In this document: positions 34,986 through 44,814 of the stretch, in pieces | Numbering within the stretch: position 1 is the first letter of the stretch | Layout: every line of letters begins with the position of its first letter | Assembly: GCA_017311185.1 (NCBI GenBank) | Contig: JAESUZ010003395.1 | Span: forward strand, 372,001-436,000 | From: Proteles cristata cristata | Lineage: Eukaryota; Chordata; Mammalia; Carnivora; Hyaenidae | Length of the DNA stretch: 64,000 bases | Reading direction: 5' to 3' | Translations under genes and position numbers: made by a program | The notes under the pieces: model-generated | Seen by the model: only the letters and a program-made list of their open reading frames with translations | The model's database searches: none | What the model was told of the DNA's origin: nothing

Positions 34986-35400
34986 CATAAGAGTAATTAA
35001 GTTGGTTTGCTTTTCCAAAGTAAGGTCAAAAGATTATCTGAATAAAATAAACTCTTGATAAGGCTTTCAAATTGCTATTAAGAATTCTAGAGAAAAGCCT
35101 AAATTCTGTTGTAAAATTAGGGGAGAGGAAATCACTAAAATTCAAAAAGGTTTGGAACAGATAGGTAGATTTATATTATTTTTATGGGCTAAGACATACA
35201 ATATAGGATTATTTAGCTGTTAGAAAATGAGCACTGTAGTCTATCCCTTTTAAGGAAGTTATTTTATTTTCACAAAAAATTCTATAATTGGTTTAACGCC
35301 AATATTATATAGAAAATATCAGTATAAATAACTGACTTGTTAAAATTGCTATTCTATCCATTAAGCAAGATTCTTTGCTCCTTGTCTGGCCAGTTCCTTC
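34986..35400. other. anonymous AT-rich DNA, no gene seen
   Basis: Nothing recognised. Confidence 0.4.
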
Positions 35401-35402
35401 CC

Positions 35403-35451
35403 ATACACACACGTGTGCGCGCACACACACACGCACACACACACACACACA
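35403..35451. repeat. (CA)n/(CG) dinucleotide tract
   Basis: Alternating purine-pyrimidine tract with ACGTGTGCGCGCACACAC in its left half and (CA)n in its right half. Confidence 0.93.
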
Positions 35452-35504
35452 GGCATATTTTTCATTTGCCTAATTTCTTCTTAAGAATAGAAAGATTCCA
35501 TTTT

Positions 35505-35735
35505 GGGGGTGCCTGGGTGGCTCAGTCAGTTAAGCATCCTACTCTTGATTTTGGCTCAGCTCTTAATCTCACAGTCGTGAGATCAAGCCCTTTGTATTGG
35601 ACTCAGTGCTGAGCATGGAGCCTGCTTAGGATTCTCTCTTTCCCTCTCTCTCTGCCCCTTCTCTGCTCACACACGCCGGCACTTACTCTCCAATTCTCTC
35701 TCAAAATAAATAAGTAAACATTTTTTTAAAAAGAA
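35505..35735 (+). mobile_element. CanSINE, older type
   Basis: The head GGGGGTGCCTGGGTGGCTCAG and 'ACTCTTGATTTTGGCTCAG' mark the older feliform-type SINE. The tail is AAATAAATAAGTAAACA. Confidence 0.93.
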
Positions 35736-35935
35736 AAAAATTAAGAAAAGTACATTAGTTTCTTTGAGTTAGACAAAGGATATTAAATTCATTTGTATTT
35801 ATTGAGCAGAACTACATATACAGTCTTATATAAATATTTTAGAAAAGAAGCATGGGGTAACTTAGCAAACGTTAATAAATTCACAATATTGTTGGAGACG
35901 AAGGTACTATTCACCTAAAACCTAGGTGAATATTT

Positions 35936-36160
35936 AAAAAAAAAATTTTTTTTTAATGTTTTATTTATTTCTAGGAGAGAGAGAGAGACAGCGTGAGCAG
36001 GGGTGGGTCAGAGAGAGAGGGAGTCACAGACTGAAACAGGCTCCAGGCTCTGAGCTGGCAGTCAGCACAGAGCCCGACGCGGGGCTCGAACCCACGAACC
36101 GCGAGATCATGACCTAAGCGAAAGTCGGACGCTTAACCGACTAAGCCACCCAGGCGCCCC
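35936..36160 (-). mobile_element. young-type CanSINE, reverse, perfect 18-bp duplication
   Basis: Minus-strand head GGGGCGCCTGGGTGGCTTAG with CTTTCGCTTAGGTC. The duplication AAACCTAGGTGAATATTT lies at 35918-35935 and 36161-36178. Confidence 0.96.
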
Positions 36161-36178
36161 AAACCTAGGTGAATATTT

Positions 36179-36860
36179 TTAAATTACTTAATATTCATCT
36201 TAGGGCATATGCTGATTTTTTTTTATTAACCCTGTATTGGAAAGGATGTGGCTAGCAGGAAGATGAAAGCGCATTCAACTTCAGTACTATGGTGATTGTT
36301 TAAAAAAGACAACTTGTAACATTTTGACAGCAAGGAAACTACAAGGAATATGGCAGCTAGGAAGAGCAGGGAAACATCTTGCTTTTTAGCCTGAAAGCGT
36401 AGGGAGATGGAGCAGTAACTGGAACCTGGAGACAAACAGAGACAAAGAGATACAGAAAATAGTGCCCTCTAGCTGATGGGACACTTTAAAGGACCCAGCA
36501 AGACAAAGATGACCTCACAGGAAAAGAAACGGATACATAAACCCAGTCTCAATCTCTGTCTTTCCTCTGGTGCCTGCCATTGGTCACCACTAGCTGGACA
36601 CGGCTATGAGTCAAAGCACATTATTGGGCAAAGGAGTCTGCTAATGTGATTCTCACAACAGCCTTCAGGACAAGGTGGGGAAAGGTGAAGAGAGGATTTA
36701 GGATAAATGAAACAGATCCGCCTCACCTTCTCCCCAAATTTTTACCTCCCCGTCTGTGCAATGGACATCTTATAGCAATGGACACATCGTGGTGTATTAC
36801 TACAAAAGGCAGCTACATGATGACATTCATTATTGAATATATTAATTTTGCATGTTTAGG
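36179..36860. other. anonymous DNA, no gene seen
   Basis: A 114-codon + frame at 36646-36990 runs into the next SINE and has no recognisable domain. No other feature is seen. Confidence 0.4.
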
Positions 36861-36862
36861 GT

Positions 36863-37055
36863 TTTTAAAAAATGTTTATATATTGAGAGAGAGAGAGAGA
36901 GAGCAGGCGAGGGATAGAGAGAGAAGGAGAGAGAAAATCCCAAGCAGGCTCCATGCTGTAAGCCTAGATAGAGCCCAAAGTGGGGCTTGATCTCACCAAC
37001 TGTGAGATCATGACTTGAGCCAAAATCAAGATTCAGCTTAACACCCAGACACTTT
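36863..37055 (-). mobile_element. CanSINE, reverse
   Basis: The tail TTTTTAAAAAATGTTTATAT and (GA)n at 36888-36902, with the reversed tRNA-like half ending near 37050. The head is degraded. Confidence 0.88.
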
Positions 37056-37171
37056 TGCATGTTTATTTTTTAAAACAATACGTGAGCAAACACTTCCTAA
37101 GGTGCTGAGTAATGTTAGGCCAATTACACATTTTTTAAATACAGAGTTACACATTTTTTAAAAACAGAGTT

Positions 37172-37442
37172 TATTATTTTTTTTAGTGTTTATTTATTTT
37201 TGAGAAAGAGAGAGAGAGGGGCGCCTGGGTGGCTTAGTCGGTTAAGTGTCCGACTTTCCCTTAGGTCATGATCTCGCTGTTCGTGGGTTCGAGCCCCGCG
37301 TCGGGCTCTGTGCTGACTGCCAGCTCAGAGCCTGGAGCCTATTTCAGAGTCTGTGTCTCCCTCCCTCTCTGACCCTCCCCTGCTCACGCTGTCTCTCTCT
37401 CTCTCTCTCCTAGAAATAAATAAAAATATTTAAAAAAAACAT

Positions 37443-37477
<35 letters not shown>

Positions 37478-37636
37478 AGGGGAGGGGCAGAGAGAGAGGG
37501 AGAAACAGAATCCAAACAGGTCCAGGCTCTCAGCTGTGAGCACAGAGCCCGATGTAGGGCTTGAACTCACAAACTCAGAGATCATGACCTGAGCCAAAGT
37601 CAGATACTCAACCGACTAAGCCACCCAGGTGCCCTG
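37172..37636 (-). mobile_element. CanSINE, reverse, split by a second SINE
   Basis: Tail and start of the body lie at about 37172-37218, and the remainder at about 37441-37636 ends with minus-strand head GGGCACCTGGGTGGCTTAG. A plus-strand SINE interrupts it at the purine run. Confidence 0.92.
37219..37440 (+). mobile_element. young-type CanSINE nested in the reverse SINE
   Basis: GGGCGCCTGGGTGGCTTAG head and TCCTAGAAATAAATAAA tail of the homogeneous subfamily. It is inserted head-on into an older SINE. The GAGAGAG context on both sides hides the exact duplication. Confidence 0.94.
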
Positions 37637-39198
37637 AAACAGAGTTTATTTTTTAGAGCAATTTTAGATCTACAGAAAAAGTGCACAGAAAATACAGAGT
37701 TCCCATATTTCTCCTCTCCTCCCTCCCATCCATATTGTTTCTCCTACTATTAACATATTGCATTAGTGTGGTATGTTTGTTGCCTTTGGTGAACCAACAT
37801 TGACACATTATTAACTATTTCTGTATTTCACATTAGGGTTCATTCTTCCTGTTGTATAATTCTATGGGTCTGAAACAGGCATAATGTCATGTATCTACCA
37901 TTATAGTGTCATACAGAGTACTTTCACTGCCCTAAAAATCTACTATACTTCACCTACTCATCCCTTCCTCCCCTCAAAATTCTGGCAACCACTCATCTGT
38001 TTACTCTCTCCATAGTTTTGTTTTTTCCAAAATATCACGTGGGTGGAATCATATATTCTGTACCTTGACACTGGTTTCTTTCATTTAGCAATATGCATTT
38101 AAGCTTCTATTTAATTTCATTGCTGGATAGCTCATTTCTTTTATTTCTGAAAAATACTCCATTGTATAGATGTACCACAATTTCTTTATCCATTCGAGTA
38201 CTGAAAGACAGTCTGGTTGTCTCCAATTTTTGACACTGAAAAATGAAGCTGTTGTAAATATGTGCAGATTTTTTGTGTGGACATACATTTTCAACTCATT
38301 TCAAATATTTAAGAGTATGATTGCTTTGTAAGAAGCTGAAAACTGTCCACAGAGGTTGTACCATTTTGCACTCTGACCGGAAGTGAACAAGAGTTCCTGA
38401 TGTTCCACACCCCATCTGCATTTGGTGTTGCCAGTGTTTTCGGATGCTAGCTCTGTAACAGGTATGTAGTGGTATGGCATAGATGCTTTAACTTGCAGTC
38501 CCCTCGGGTCATATCTTTTCAAATCTTTATTTGCCGTATGTATGTCTTCTTAGATGAGATGTTGTCCATAATTTAGTTTGGTTATTTCTTATTGGTGAGA
38601 TTCAAGAGTTCCTTATATATTTTGGGTACAAGGCTTTATAAAATATGTATTTAGAAAATACTTCCTCTCAGTCTGTGGTCAGTCTTTTCATTCTCTTAAT
38701 AATGTCTTTAGTAGAGCAGAAATTTTTAACTTTAATGAACTTGTCAATTTTTTACTTGGATTGTGCTTTGGTATTGTATCTAAAATATCATCAAGTCCAA
38801 CATCACTTAGATTTCAGTTATTATCTTCTAGGAAATGTATAATGCTGCATATTTTACGTAAGTCTATTAGTTAGATCTCTGATTTCTTTCATCCGAGTTT
38901 AATAATTTTTCTCATATAGTTTGTGTCTCTACTTTGTTAGATTTATTTGTAACAAGTAATTTATTTGTTTGCGCTGCATTAATGGTATTGTGATTTTTTT
39001 TTTTTAAATTTCAAATTATAATTCACTGCCGGCATATAGGAAAGCAACTGGCTTTTCCATATTAATCTTGTATGTTGCAACCATGATATACCTCATTAGG
39101 TCCAGTTTTTTGTTGATTCTTTGGCATTTTCTACATAGACAGGCATATCTACAAAGATAGTTTCATAGTTTCATTTCTTCTTTCCCAATACATATACA

Positions 39199-39201
39199 TT
39201 T

Positions 39202-39273
<72 letters not shown>

Positions 39274-39409
39274 TCCTTCTTTCTTTCTTTTCTTCTTTCT
39301 TTCTGTCTGTCCTTTTCTTTCTTTCTTTCCTTCTTTCTTTCCTTTTCCTTCCTCCCTCCCTCCCTCCCTCCCTCCCTCCCTCCCTCCCTTCCTTCCTTCC
39401 TTCTTTTTT
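39199..39409. repeat. (TTTC)n-(TCCC)n-(TTCC)n microsatellite, about 210 bp
   Basis: A nearly pure pyrimidine tract on the + strand. TTTC units lie to about 39280, then a mixed segment with a few G bases near 39305, then TCCC and TTCC units. Two overlapping minus-strand frames of 112 and 116 codons made of Lys-Glu-Arg and Glu-Gly repeats are translations of it, not proteins. Confidence 0.97.
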
Positions 39410-39858
39410 GTCTTCTTGCATTAGTAAGGACTTGCAGTACAATGGTGAATAGGAGGAGTAAACAGGACATCCTTGTTTTATTGCCATTCTTAGGGAGAAA
39501 GCATCTAGATTTCACCATCAAGTAGGATGTCAGCTATAGGGGGTTTTGTATATGTTCTTTATTAAACTTTTCAGTTATTAAACTTTTCATTCTCTTCCTG
39601 GTTGGCTGAGGGTTTTTATCATGAATGGGTGCTGGAATTTTTTAAATGCTTTTTCTGCATCTATTAATATAAATCACATGATTTTCTTTCTTTAGCTTGT
39701 GGATATGATGGATTATATCAACTGATGTTTGAATGCTGATCCAGCGTTCCATACCTGGAATACGCGTGTCTTTGTAATGGTGTGTAATTTTTTAATACGT
39801 TGTTTTGATTTGCTAATATTTTGTTGAGGATTTTTGCATCTATGTTCATGAGAGATAC

Positions 39859-40477
39859 TGTAAGGACACAAGTCTAAACCAAACTGACTCCATGACAGGT
39901 TTAAGTTTCCCCTCTGAACTAGAAGGCCTAAGTTTCAGCTTCCCCGAAACTATCAGGCAGTTACACATTACCCAAGGCAGGAGAAACCACCCTTGCAACA
40001 CCCAATCAGGAAAGGCCAGCGACCACCCTCCATATTACTAAGGGAGAGGCCTGGAGATAGAAAGTATAGATAGGACCCTGTTACCTAATGTTAAAGTTAT
40101 CCCGTTAGTCGCCGAACAAGACCCTAGGCTCGCTCTGTGATTGGTTGAATTTAAAGGTACTCTAAACGTTGTAATTGGATCCCACCAAAAGTAACGAATA
40201 CTCTAGACAATGTGTATGGTTAAACCCACTGTCAATGATATTGAATCATTATGAATGGATCACTGTTCCCCTGCCACAACTTCTGTAACTCCCCGGTCAC
40301 AAACCCCATAAAAACCCTACTCTGCCCTTGTTCGAGGCTCTCAGCATGGATCCACGGCGCTGGTGAAGTCTGTGAGCCTGAGCTCGAGCCCGTAATAAAG
40401 CCCTTTGCCTTTGCATGCGTGACTCCGTCTCCCCGGCGGTCTCTGGTCATTGAGGATACTGCGATCTGGGTATAACA
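39859..40477 (+). mobile_element. solo LTR of a class I (gamma-like) endogenous retrovirus
   Basis: The 619-bp element starts TGTAAGGACA and ends GGTATAACA, giving TG...CA termini. CCAAT-type boxes lie at about 40002 and 40141 (the latter as ATTGG), a TATA-like CATAAAA at 40307-40313, and an AATAAA polyadenylation signal at 40394-40399. The order is U3, R, U5. It is richer in GC than the surrounding L1. No gag, pol or env is attached, so the provirus was probably lost by LTR-LTR recombination. The 4-bp duplication fits gammaretrovirus-type integrase. The family is not named. Any residual promoter activity is inference. Confidence 0.9.
40307..40399 (+). promoter_or_regulatory. LTR core promoter and polyadenylation signal
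   Basis: CATAAAA at 40307-40313 and AATAAA at 40394-40399, about 85 bp apart, bound the likely R region of the LTR. Spacing and order match retroviral LTRs. Activity cannot be judged from sequence. Confidence 0.65.
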
Positions 40478-41455
40478 ATACTGGTCTGTAATTTTCCTTT
40501 CTTGCTATATTTTTTTCTGGTTTTCATATTTATGTAATGCTGATGTCATAGGATGACTTCCTCTGCTTCTATTTTCCCGGAGATTGGAGACAGTTGGTAT
40601 AATATCTTCTTTAAATGCCTAGTGGAATTTACCGGTGAAGTCATCTTAGCCTGGTAATTTCTGTTTGGGAAGATTAATTGTTGATTCAACTTCTTTAATA
40701 GATAAATGTTTATCCAAATTATCTATTTCTCCTTGTGTGTGTTCTGGTAAATTTTGTCTTTCAATGAATTGGTCTATTTCATCTAAGTTTGTGTCAGGAG
40801 AATTCTTTCTAATATCCTTTTATTATTTTTCCATGTCCATGGGATCAGTAATGTTTGCTTCTTTTGAATTTCTGACATTTATGATTTATGGCTTTTCACT
40901 TTTTTTCTTAGCTAGCTAGAAGTTTGTCAATTTTATTGGTCATTAAAAAAATCAGTCTTTGCTTTCATTGATTTTTTTCTATTCTTATTTCTAATTTTAT
41001 TGATTTCTTCTATTTTTTATTACTTCTTTTCTTTGATTTACTTTGGTTTAATTTGCTCTTCTCTTCTAGTTCTTAAGGTTGAAACCTAAATTATTTATAT
41101 TAAATTTTTCTTTTTTACAATGTATGTGTTTCATGCTATAAATTTCTCTCTATTGCTTGTAGTTTATCTCATAAATTTTAATAAGCTGTATTTTCATTTA
41201 GTTCAAAATATTTAAAAATTTCCCTTGAGAATTCTTTGAGCCATGTGTTATTTAGAAGTATGTTTTTTAAGCTCCAAATATTTTGGGATTTTTCTAGCTA
41301 TCTTACTGTGATTTCTAGTTAACTCCATTATAATTTAAGAACATGCTTTGTATGAGTTCTGTTCTTTTAAATTTGCTAAGATATACACCATGTCACTTTA
41401 GATTTCTCTGAAGTTCTGTTTATTTTTCTAATTCTACTGGCTGGGAATCAAATCT

Positions 41456-43787
41456 GCTCCACAAAATCATGTCACTAAATATTTAGAAATTTCATATTTC
41501 TTTGTCCAAATGAAGATATGAGAGGAGTGAGGAGGCATTTTGGAGAAAAGTCTCTGGTACTCTAAAAACAGAAATTTGAACATATATTAAGTCATTGAAG
41601 CAGCCCAAAAGAATATTTGTATACTTCTTTAGGTTAGAGATGACTACCTAAAATCTAAAGTTATCCAGAGTAAAGAAAAATACAAGTACAGAGCTGAGAA
41701 AATGGAGAGCTTTTTGGTTTGGCAAAAGGGCATGTCTGTTGAACATTGTGTGTGAATACAGGAAAACATTAATAATTATCACTGGCATTATAAAACATAC
41801 TTGAAATAATGTGAGATGTGCTGAAAAGTTTAGATGACTTCTTTCTCTCTTTGTCTTACTTATCTTTTGCCTGCAGGAAAGCTTTGAATGACCTTACATT
41901 TGTATAAAGACTTTGCTGTCTTTTATACTTTTGTTTTTCTTTACAACATTCCCCTTTAAGGCTGGACACAATGTAGCTGGGACCTGCGACAGGGACTGTA
42001 AACAGAAGTGCATATTGAAGAAGGTTAGGTGTATTGTAGCACCTCCTGATACATACAGGATATACTTTAGGACTTGGAATATATGACACAGGGACACTGA
42101 GTTTCCTACAATGGCCTATCAAAGGGAAGACAATCCCTGGGGGGAAAAATAGTGTAAAGAATATCCCTTTCTGCCCCATCTTATTATATGAATTGTCATG
42201 GATATGGAAGGTGAACTCAGCTAGGGAGAAAAATTTATATTGTTATTCTATTTGGAGCTTTTAAGTCTCAGTGAGAGTTTCCCTATCTGCATCAGAACTG
42301 TGACATTTCCTGCATCTCAAAGCAAGGAGTTTATCATTAAATCTCCAGAGATGGTTTCTGTGCCCAGATAAATTTTTAATCCTTCAGTTGTTTGGTTTTC
42401 TTTCTTTGTTTATTTTTTAAGTTGCCCAGGAACCCTCTGATAGCAGTAACAGTGCAGATGATAGTTGACATTTTTTTTCTTAAAAAAAAAAATTAACCGG
42501 TAATTCTACTTAAGGTAAATTTAATTTAAGAGGCGAAATGATTTTATATACCTAAGGGCATTTCTAGAAAGAGTTGTAAATTAAATTATAGTGAATCCTT
42601 ATAAGCTTTTGTGATAAAAACTGCATCCTTTCTATAATTGGCATTTTTGGTTTGTTTCAGGAAATGTTAAGGGGAACTAACTTTCCCATGCTGACTTATT
42701 AAGGACTTTCACTTCTTCCTGCTTCCTACATTTTGGACATTTCACCGCTCATTAGACTCTCCACCAAGAATAATGAAGGGGATAGAAATAAGAAGAATCT
42801 GGCTGGTGAAAGGGGTTGTCACAATGATTGATACAGTGGCTAACAAAAGCTTGCCAAGTATATAGGAATTTTCTTATTATAATGTCTCCTCATGACTCAT
42901 AGTTAGCTAAAATCCGGTTATGCATACAAGCACTTATTTTACATGTCAGGAATCATCATTATAATTCACAAGTGGTTTTCTTTGTATAAGATGTCTTATA
43001 TTATTTACTTTATTGTGAAGACTTTTATTTCATATGCATGAAAATTTTCAGTCTGTGCATCTTCAATATTCAGTGATGCTTGTCATTAGTTTCTGTCCTC
43101 TTCCATGCTAAAAATAAGTTTGGTTGGGTTGAAGAAAGACACATTATGTCCTAAAATTATGAGTTTTCTCACTTAAGTAATCCTGAAAAATAAAAACTAA
43201 TTAGCTTTTTAATGACAATTCTATTTTAAAGTTAATCCTTCTAGAAATGTTATAGTACATTCTTAACTTATGTCTAAAATTTAAGTTAAAAAAAGATTCT
43301 CCGTGTATCAGACAATCATTAAATAACTCATATTTTTCTTTAATTTTTTATGATGCCACACTTAAAGCCCTACAGGAACATCATTTAAGGAATATATAAG
43401 TCTTATAGGGATATGGAAAAAAGATAAGTGAGATTCACATGAAGACTCCATTAAAACTTAAAGGTTGTATAATTCATGATGAGTGGAGTTTTTTTTTTTT
43501 TATCACTAAAAGCACAAGAATCATTTACAAATGAGGCAAGTCCTCACCTTTGCCCATACGACTTAGAGCAAAATGGTTTGAAGAGCCTAAATTTCAAGAA
43601 AGAGCAAGATTGCATAGTCACATTTTCTACAAGGGGTCCCAAGAGCCTCCCCTTCTCATCACAGTGGGAAAATGGCCCCACTTGTGAGATGTACATGAGG
43701 CCTCTTTGTACAAGAACATGACATCTTCCTTTCTTTCATCAAATAGGACAAGTTAGGGCAGAAACTGCAATGAGAAAAAGGATGTAC
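41456..43787. other. 2.3 kb anonymous AT-rich DNA, no gene seen
   Basis: The longest recognised-repeat-free stretch in the left two thirds of the window. A 107-codon minus frame at 41856-42179 and an 81-codon + frame at 43476-43721 have no recognisable domain and no clear splice context. Confidence 0.5.
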
Positions 43788-44009
43788 AGGGGCGCCTGGG
43801 TGGCTTAGTCGGTTAAGCGTCCGACTTTCACTTAGGTCATGATCTCTCAGTTCGTGGGTTCGAGCCCCGCGTCGGGCTCTGTGCTGACTGCCAGCTCGGA
43901 GCCTGGAGCCTGTTTCAGTCTGTGACTCCCTCTCTCTCTGACCCTCCCCTGCTCACGCTGTCTCTCTCTCCTAGAAAAAAAAAAAAAAAGTTATTAAAAA
44001 AAAAAAAAA
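43788..44009 (+). mobile_element. young-type CanSINE
   Basis: Near-consensus copy with GGCTTAGTCGGTTAAGCG. The tail is A(n)GTTATTA(n) rather than AAATAAATAAA. The duplication GATGTAC flanks it at 43781-43787 and 44010-44016. Confidence 0.95.
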
Positions 44010-44016
44010 GATGTAC

Positions 44017-44489
44017 CTGCTGTTTGTTTGTTTTATATTTGGTGGAGGGAGCAATCAAGGTTTATAAAAAGACAGGATCCCGTTCCTAGCCAAGGGGCTA
44101 CCACAAATAGGCACACATGGCATGGACCTGAGTTCGTACAAACAGAAGCACATGTGTAAGCTGGGGTATGAGGATGTTTAGGGTACAGTGTCTGCCCACT
44201 TTCTCTCACCTCCTTTCTTCCGCTTGCCGCTTCCTCTAAACTCATCTCCAGACTCCCATTTGGTAATTTTCTGATGTCTGTACAGAGCAGAGAAATGGTT
44301 GGTACATTTCCTACTCTGGAAGGATCAGGACCAACAGTCTCTCACGTGAGACCCAGTTTTGGAAACTCCTCATTGGTTCTAATGAAACATTTCATTTGCA
44401 TCTACTTTGTTTGGTTATAAGAATAATCCCTGAATGTGCCATCTTAAACACTAACATCAAATTAATCATAAGTTGCTATCAATAGTACT
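44017..44489. other. anonymous DNA, no gene seen
   Basis: A 70-codon minus frame at 44033-44245 has no domain. No repeat is recognised. Confidence 0.4.
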
Positions 44490-44506
44490 TTCTGAATATT
44501 TCTTAA

Positions 44507-44691
44507 GTTTTCTTTAATTTTTCTCTATTTATTTGAGAGAGAGAGAGTGCGCACAAGTGGGGAAGGGGAGAGAAAGAATACCAAGCAGGCTCCAAACCAC
44601 AGGTACAGAGCCCAGTTTGGGGCTGGAACTCACCAACCGTGAGATCATGACCTGAGCTGAAGTCTGACGTTTAACCGACTGAGTCACAAGC
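44507..44691 (-). mobile_element. CanSINE, reverse, head-truncated, with 17-bp duplication
   Basis: The reversed body with (GA)n at 44535-44548 stops at GACTGAGTCAC, so the first bases of the head are missing. The perfect duplication TTCTGAATATTTCTTAA lies at 44490-44506 and 44692-44708. Confidence 0.92.
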
Positions 44692-44814
44692 TTCTGAATA
44701 TTTCTTAAATTTCTGTTAATTTTTCCATTCCCATTACCTCCACAATAGTGCAGGCTACCATCCTCTTCCACCTGGATTTCAGCAGTGTTCTGCTAACTAA
44801 TTTTTCTTCTCCCC

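Larger units (their letters stand above)
39855..40481. repeat. 4-bp target duplication of the solo LTR
   Basis: ATAC at 39855-39858 and again at 40478-40481. Removing one copy and the LTR restores the continuous L1 phrase GAGATACTGGTCTG. Confidence 0.93.
37640..41455 (-). mobile_element. L1 LINE, minus strand: 3'UTR plus much of ORF2, interrupted
   Basis: Antisense 3'UTR phrases (AGAGTTCCCATATTTCTCCT, CTCCATTGTATAGATGTACC, GGTTGTACCATTTTGCACTC) lead into antisense ORF2 (ACTTGCAGTACAATGGTGAA, CAAGTAGGATGTCAGCTATA, GCTAATATTTTGTTGAGGAT, TAAATGCCTAGTGGAATTTA, CAATTTTATTGGTCATTAAA). The frame is broken by many stops. A pyrimidine microsatellite (39199-39409) and a retroviral LTR (39859-40477) lie inside; the L1 text continues on both sides of the LTR. 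Confidence 0.87.

Noticed and set aside
39149..39521. 112- and 116-codon minus frames full of Lys-Glu-Arg
   Set aside because: They are products of the (TTTC)n/(TCCC)n microsatellite in two frames.
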